Shown: positions 61,304 through 64,000 of the stretch, in pieces
Numbering within the stretch: the first letter of the stretch is position 1
How the letters are laid out: the number at the start of each line of letters is the position of its first letter
Assembly (NCBI RefSeq): GCF_947493565.1
Contig: NZ_CANLRG010000002.1
Span: forward strand, 1-64,000
Reading direction: 5' to 3'
Length of the DNA stretch: 64,000 nt
Source: an uncultured Lutibacter sp.
GTDB taxonomy: Bacteria; Bacteroidota; Bacteroidia; Flavobacteriales; Flavobacteriaceae
Made by a program: the position numbers and the translations under genes
The notes under the pieces: model-generated
Seen by the model: the letters and a program-made list of their open reading frames with translations, nothing else
What the model was told of the DNA's origin: nothing
Database searches by the model: none

Positions 61304-62134
61304 ATGAAAAAATATTTAATTTTATGCTTTATCCTTGCTTTTACACTAACCAGTGTAAACGCTCAAGATAAAGATTCAAACCACGTTTGTAAAACAGACC
61401 CTTGTAACCATGGTGTAAAATATGCACCTGAGAAAGGAGACTTTACTGCAGCGATGGTTTTTGGACGAGGAGCATATCTAAATGGAGGGTTAACTGTACC
61501 TAGTTCTTATTATAGTGTTAGTGGTGATGCACCTTACGCAAATGACGTAGATGCTAACAATAACAGTATAACAAATATGGTAGGTGCTGAAGGACGTTAC
61601 TACGTAAGTAATAGATTTGCCCTTTCATTAACAGGAGGTGCTATATTACGTAATACACCTTCTCAATTAAACATCCCAGCTGTTACAGATGTTAATGGTA
61701 ATGTAATCATCCAAGCGTACGATGCAGTTGTTGCAGATGAACGTGCAGATGTTAGCTTTTCTGTTGGCGGACAATGGTTGTTTAATACAAAAAATAATAG
61801 ATTATTTCCTTATTTAGGCGTTGCATTTCCTTTTGACTATGCTAGAAGATCTTTATATGATCCAACAGTAACAGTTGATAATTCAGGAAACCCTACAATC
61901 ACAGATTTAGGTGCACGTCACGTAGATATCACAGCTTTTGGAATTCAAGCTGTAGCAGGTGTTGATTATTATGTTGCTAAAGATGTATTCTTTGGTTTCG
62001 ATATCAAACCAGTATCTTATACATATGCTGCAAGCGTTAAATCTCCAGGTCCAGGTTTATTAAACTTGGAAGCTGAAAACAATACAGTTTCATTCTTTGC
62101 TCAATTTTCTTTCAAACTTGGGTTTAAATTTTAA
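61304..62134 (+). CDS. Outer-membrane beta-barrel protein encoded after the coiled-coil lipoprotein
   Basis: 276 residues with a signal peptide (LCFILAFTLTSVNAQ). The mature N-terminus has a Cys pair in HVCKTDPCNHG. The rest has alternating hydrophobic strands (FTAAMVFGRGAYLNGGL, AEGRYYVSNRFALSLTGGAI, ADVSFSVGGQWLFNTKNNRL, VDITAFGIQAVAGVDYYVA, VSFFAQFSFKLGFKF) and ends in Phe, the outer-membrane barrel signature; about 8 strands. It resembles BT1926-like or OmpW-sized porin-fold proteins, function unknown. It lies 81 nt after the lipoprotein gene with only a weak hairpin between, so the two are probably coexpressed. Confidence 0.85.
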   Translation: MKKYLILCFILAFTLTSVNAQDKDSNHVCKTDPCNHGVKYAPEKGDFTAAMVFGRGAYLNGGLTVPSSYYSVSGDAPYANDVDANNNSITNMVGAEGRYYVSNRFALSLTGGAILRNTPSQLNIPAVTDVNGNVIIQAYDAVVADERADVSFSVGGQWLFNTKNNRLFPYLGVAFPFDYARRSLYDPTVTVDNSGNPTITDLGARHVDITAFGIQAVAGVDYYVAKDVFFGFDIKPVSYTYAASVKSPGPGLLNLEAENNTVSFFAQFSFKLGFKF

Positions 62135-62157
62135 CTTGTAGGTTACTATAAATAATG

Positions 62158-62188
62158 AAAGGGTTACTTAACGGTAACCCTTTTTTTA
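62158..62188 (+). terminator. Terminator after the barrel gene
   Basis: Stem AAAGGGTTAC (62158-62167), loop TTAACG, stem GTAACCCTTT (62174-62183), then TTTTT. Confidence 0.9.
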
Positions 62189-62210
62189 TATCAATACAAT
62201 TTAAATTTGA

Positions 62211-64000
62211 TTATTTTACTAAAGACAGTTGAATTCGTTTACGTACACTATCAACTTCTAAAACCTTTACTATAATTTGTTGATGTAAACTTACCACACT
62301 TGAAACATCACTTACAAAACCATCAGACAAGTTTGAAATATGAATTAAACCACTTTCTTTAATTCCAAGGTCAACAAAACAACCAAAGTTTGTAATATTA
62401 TTTACTATTCCTGGAAGCAACTGGCCTTCGTGTAAATCGGTTATGGTTCTAATATTTTGATTAAACGTAAAAACTTTAGCTTTTTCACGAGGATCTAATC
62501 CTGGTTTTTCTAATTCAGATAAAATATCTTTTAAGGTTAAAATTCCAACTGTTTTTGTACAGTATTTTTCTAATTTTATTTTTTGAAGCAATTCTTTATT
62601 CCCAATTAAATCGGCAACAGTACAACCTTCATCTTTTGCCATTTTTTCTACAATAACATAGCTTTCTGGATGTACGGCAGAATCATCTAATGGATTATTA
62701 GGATTTTTAATTCGTAAAAAACCTGCACCTTGTTCAAAAGCTTTGTTTCCTAAACGAGCTACTTTTTTAATATCGTTTCTTGATGTGAATGCACCATTTT
62801 CATCTCTATACTTAATAATATTTTCGGCCAATTTTGGTCCAATACCCGATACGTAACTTAATAAAGAAACACTTGCAGTATTTATATTTACACCAACAGA
62901 ATTTACACAACTTTCTACAACAGTATCTAACGATGTTTTTAATTTAGCTTGATCAACATCGTGTTGATATTGCCCAACTCCAATAGATTTTGCATCTATT
63001 TTAACCAATTCTGCCAAAGGATCAGCCAATCTTCTCCCAATAGAAACCGCTCCACGTACAGTTACGTCGTAATTTGGAAATTCATCTCGTGCAATTTTAG
63101 AAGCCGAATAAATACTTGCACCTGCTTCACTTACCACAAAAACCTCAACATCCTTATTAAACCGCATTTTTCGAATTAACTGTTCCGTTTCACGTGAGGC
63201 TGTTCCGTTTCCTATGGCAATTGCTTCAATTTTATACGCATCAACCAACGAACTTATCTTTTTCATAGCACCTCTAGCATCGTTTTTTGGAGCGTGCGGA
63301 TACAGAGTTTCGTTATATTCTAAACCTCCTTGAGCATTTAAACAAACCACTTTACAACCTGTTCTAAAACCAGGGTCAATAGCCAAAATTGTTTTTTCAC
63401 CTAATGGAGCACCTAATAACAATTGCTTAAGATTTTTGGCAAATACCTGTATGGCACTATCATCTGCTTTTTGTTTAGCATTACTAATGGCTTCATTTGA
63501 AAGTGAAGGCATTAATAACCGTTTATAAGCATCTTCAATTGCCATACTTAATTGCTGACTACAATTGCTGTTAGAATGAATAATGCGATCTTTAATTTTA
63601 GACAACGCTCTTTCGTTGTCAATTTCAACTTTTATGCGAATAAAACCTTCTTTTTCCGCTCGTAAAATGGCCAATATTCGATGAGATGGAATGCTGTTTA
63701 AACGCTCGGACCATTCAAAATAATCTTTAAATTTTTGAGCTTTCTCTTCATTAATTTTGTCTTTAACAACTTTGGTAGTAATTGAAGCAAATTTATTGAA
63801 TTGATAACGAACATTATTTCTAATATCTGTTCGTTCATTAATCCATTCAGCAATAATAAAACGTGCACCTTCTAAAGCAGTTTCAATTGTTTTAACTTCT
63901 TTATTAATATATTTTGAAGCGGTATATTCCAAATCGTTCACACGCTGACTCATTATCATTTTAGCCAACGGTTCCAAACCATTTTTACGAGCAGTTTCAG
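62211..64000 (-). CDS. tex: Tex-family RNA-binding transcription accessory protein, 5' end outside window
   Basis: 596 codons, open through the right edge (the frame reads ETARKNGLEPLAKMIMSQRV at its visible start), so the N-terminal part is missing. YqgF-type RNase H domain: ILAIDPGFRTGCKVVCL and IAIGNGTASRETEQL. Helix-hairpin-helix region: NTASVSLLSYVSGIGPKLAE, ENGAFTSRNDIKKVARLG. C-terminal S1 RNA-binding domain: LLPGIVNNITNFGCFVDLGI through RKRIQLSLV. Tex acts on nucleic acids in transcription and stress. The TTG at 63977 is not a real start. Confidence 0.95.
   Translation of the reverse strand, partial: ETARKNGLEPLAKMIMSQRVNDLEYTASKYINKEVKTIETALEGARFIIAEWINERTDIRNNVRYQFNKFASITTKVVKDKINEEKAQKFKDYFEWSERLNSIPSHRILAILRAEKEGFIRIKVEIDNERALSKIKDRIIHSNSNCSQQLSMAIEDAYKRLLMPSLSNEAISNAKQKADDSAIQVFAKNLKQLLLGAPLGEKTILAIDPGFRTGCKVVCLNAQGGLEYNETLYPHAPKNDARGAMKKISSLVDAYKIEAIAIGNGTASRETEQLIRKMRFNKDVEVFVVSEAGASIYSASKIARDEFPNYDVTVRGAVSIGRRLADPLAELVKIDAKSIGVGQYQHDVDQAKLKTSLDTVVESCVNSVGVNINTASVSLLSYVSGIGPKLAENIIKYRDENGAFTSRNDIKKVARLGNKAFEQGAGFLRIKNPNNPLDDSAVHPESYVIVEKMAKDEGCTVADLIGNKELLQKIKLEKYCTKTVGILTLKDILSELEKPGLDPREKAKVFTFNQNIRTITDLHEGQLLPGIVNNITNFGCFVDLGIKESGLIHISNLSDGFVSDVSSVVSLHQQIIVKVLEVDSVRKRIQLSLVK

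Noticed and set aside
1-64000. tRNA, rRNA, CRISPR, insertion sequence, prophage or replication origin
   Set aside because: No cloverleaf, direct-repeat/spacer array, transposase, integrase or origin-like cluster was seen on reading the window; a dedicated search could still find a small RNA.

Overview
The window is about 64 kb of AT-rich chromosome from a member of the Bacteroidota, almost certainly the family Flavobacteriaceae (a marine or Lutibacter/Polaribacter-like relative is plausible, but genus is inference). Supporting signs are the flavobacterial order acpP-fabF-rnc-IPExxxVDY protein-pyk, a TonB receptor next to a DUF4249 lipoprotein, an RNase H1 with a viroplasmin-like N-terminal domain, a Bacteroidota-type diheme succinate dehydrogenase, many secreted or lipoprotein genes, almost no Shine-Dalgarno sequences, and repeated TAnnTTTG '-7' promoter elements 20-60 nt upstream of starts. 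I saw no rRNA, tRNA, CRISPR array, insertion sequence or prophage.

Layout. 1-2018: secreted endonuclease I with thrombospondin type 3 repeats, cut by the left edge. 2.2-7.0 kb: a small membrane protein, lysophosphatidate acyltransferase (plsC), acyl-ACP desaturase, then an omega-amidase and a PLP aminotransferase (a likely glutamine/methionine transaminase pathway pair) separated by a decayed Asp/Asn beta-hydroxylase gene. 7.1-10.5 kb: sdhCAB operon. 10.7-16.7 kb: two large convergent secreted BNR/VPS10-type propeller paralogues. 16.9-20.1 kb: a signalling block made of a PAS histidine kinase, a receiver-CRP/FNR regulator and a universal stress protein, with an FNR-like inverted repeat placed at about -41 of the usp promoter. 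20.2-22.5 kb: ChaN-like protein and aminopeptidase P. 22.6-31.1 kb: a four-gene outer-membrane operon (unknown exported protein, STN-TonB receptor, DUF4249 lipoprotein, MG2/plug protein) and, divergent from it, a TPR-AraC regulator whose frame is broken exactly at an A_AAA_AAC heptamer.

31.1-35.2 kb: aspartokinase divergent from an ACT-like protein, an alpha/beta hydrolase, a 51-residue membrane protein and thiL. 35.4-43.6 kb: suf iron-sulfur genes (sufA-like, sufB, an embedded FMN-reductase-like gene, sufC, sufD; sufS lies apart beyond two opposite-strand genes). 43.8-46.5 kb: M43-type metalloprotease lipoprotein, small lipoprotein, rnhA and purN. 46.7-51.0 kb: acpP-fabF-rnc-IPExxxVDY-pyk. 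51.0-55.9 kb: DUF2891 lipoprotein, membrane M28 peptidase, Tat-type alkaline phosphatase. 56.0-57.5 kb: zinc-finger protein, NUMOD4/HNH protein and a short SSB. 58.0-62.1 kb: a 1057-residue alanine-rich coiled-coil lipoprotein followed by an outer-membrane beta-barrel, the least explained pair here. 62.2 kb to the right edge: tex, incomplete.

Most of the window is housekeeping and cell-envelope physiology. The best leads are the two-component/FNR-like block with its operator, the possible frameshifting or phase-variable AraC regulator beside a TonB operon, and the giant coiled-coil lipoprotein with its barrel neighbour. No computation was run; family names rest on motifs read by eye.
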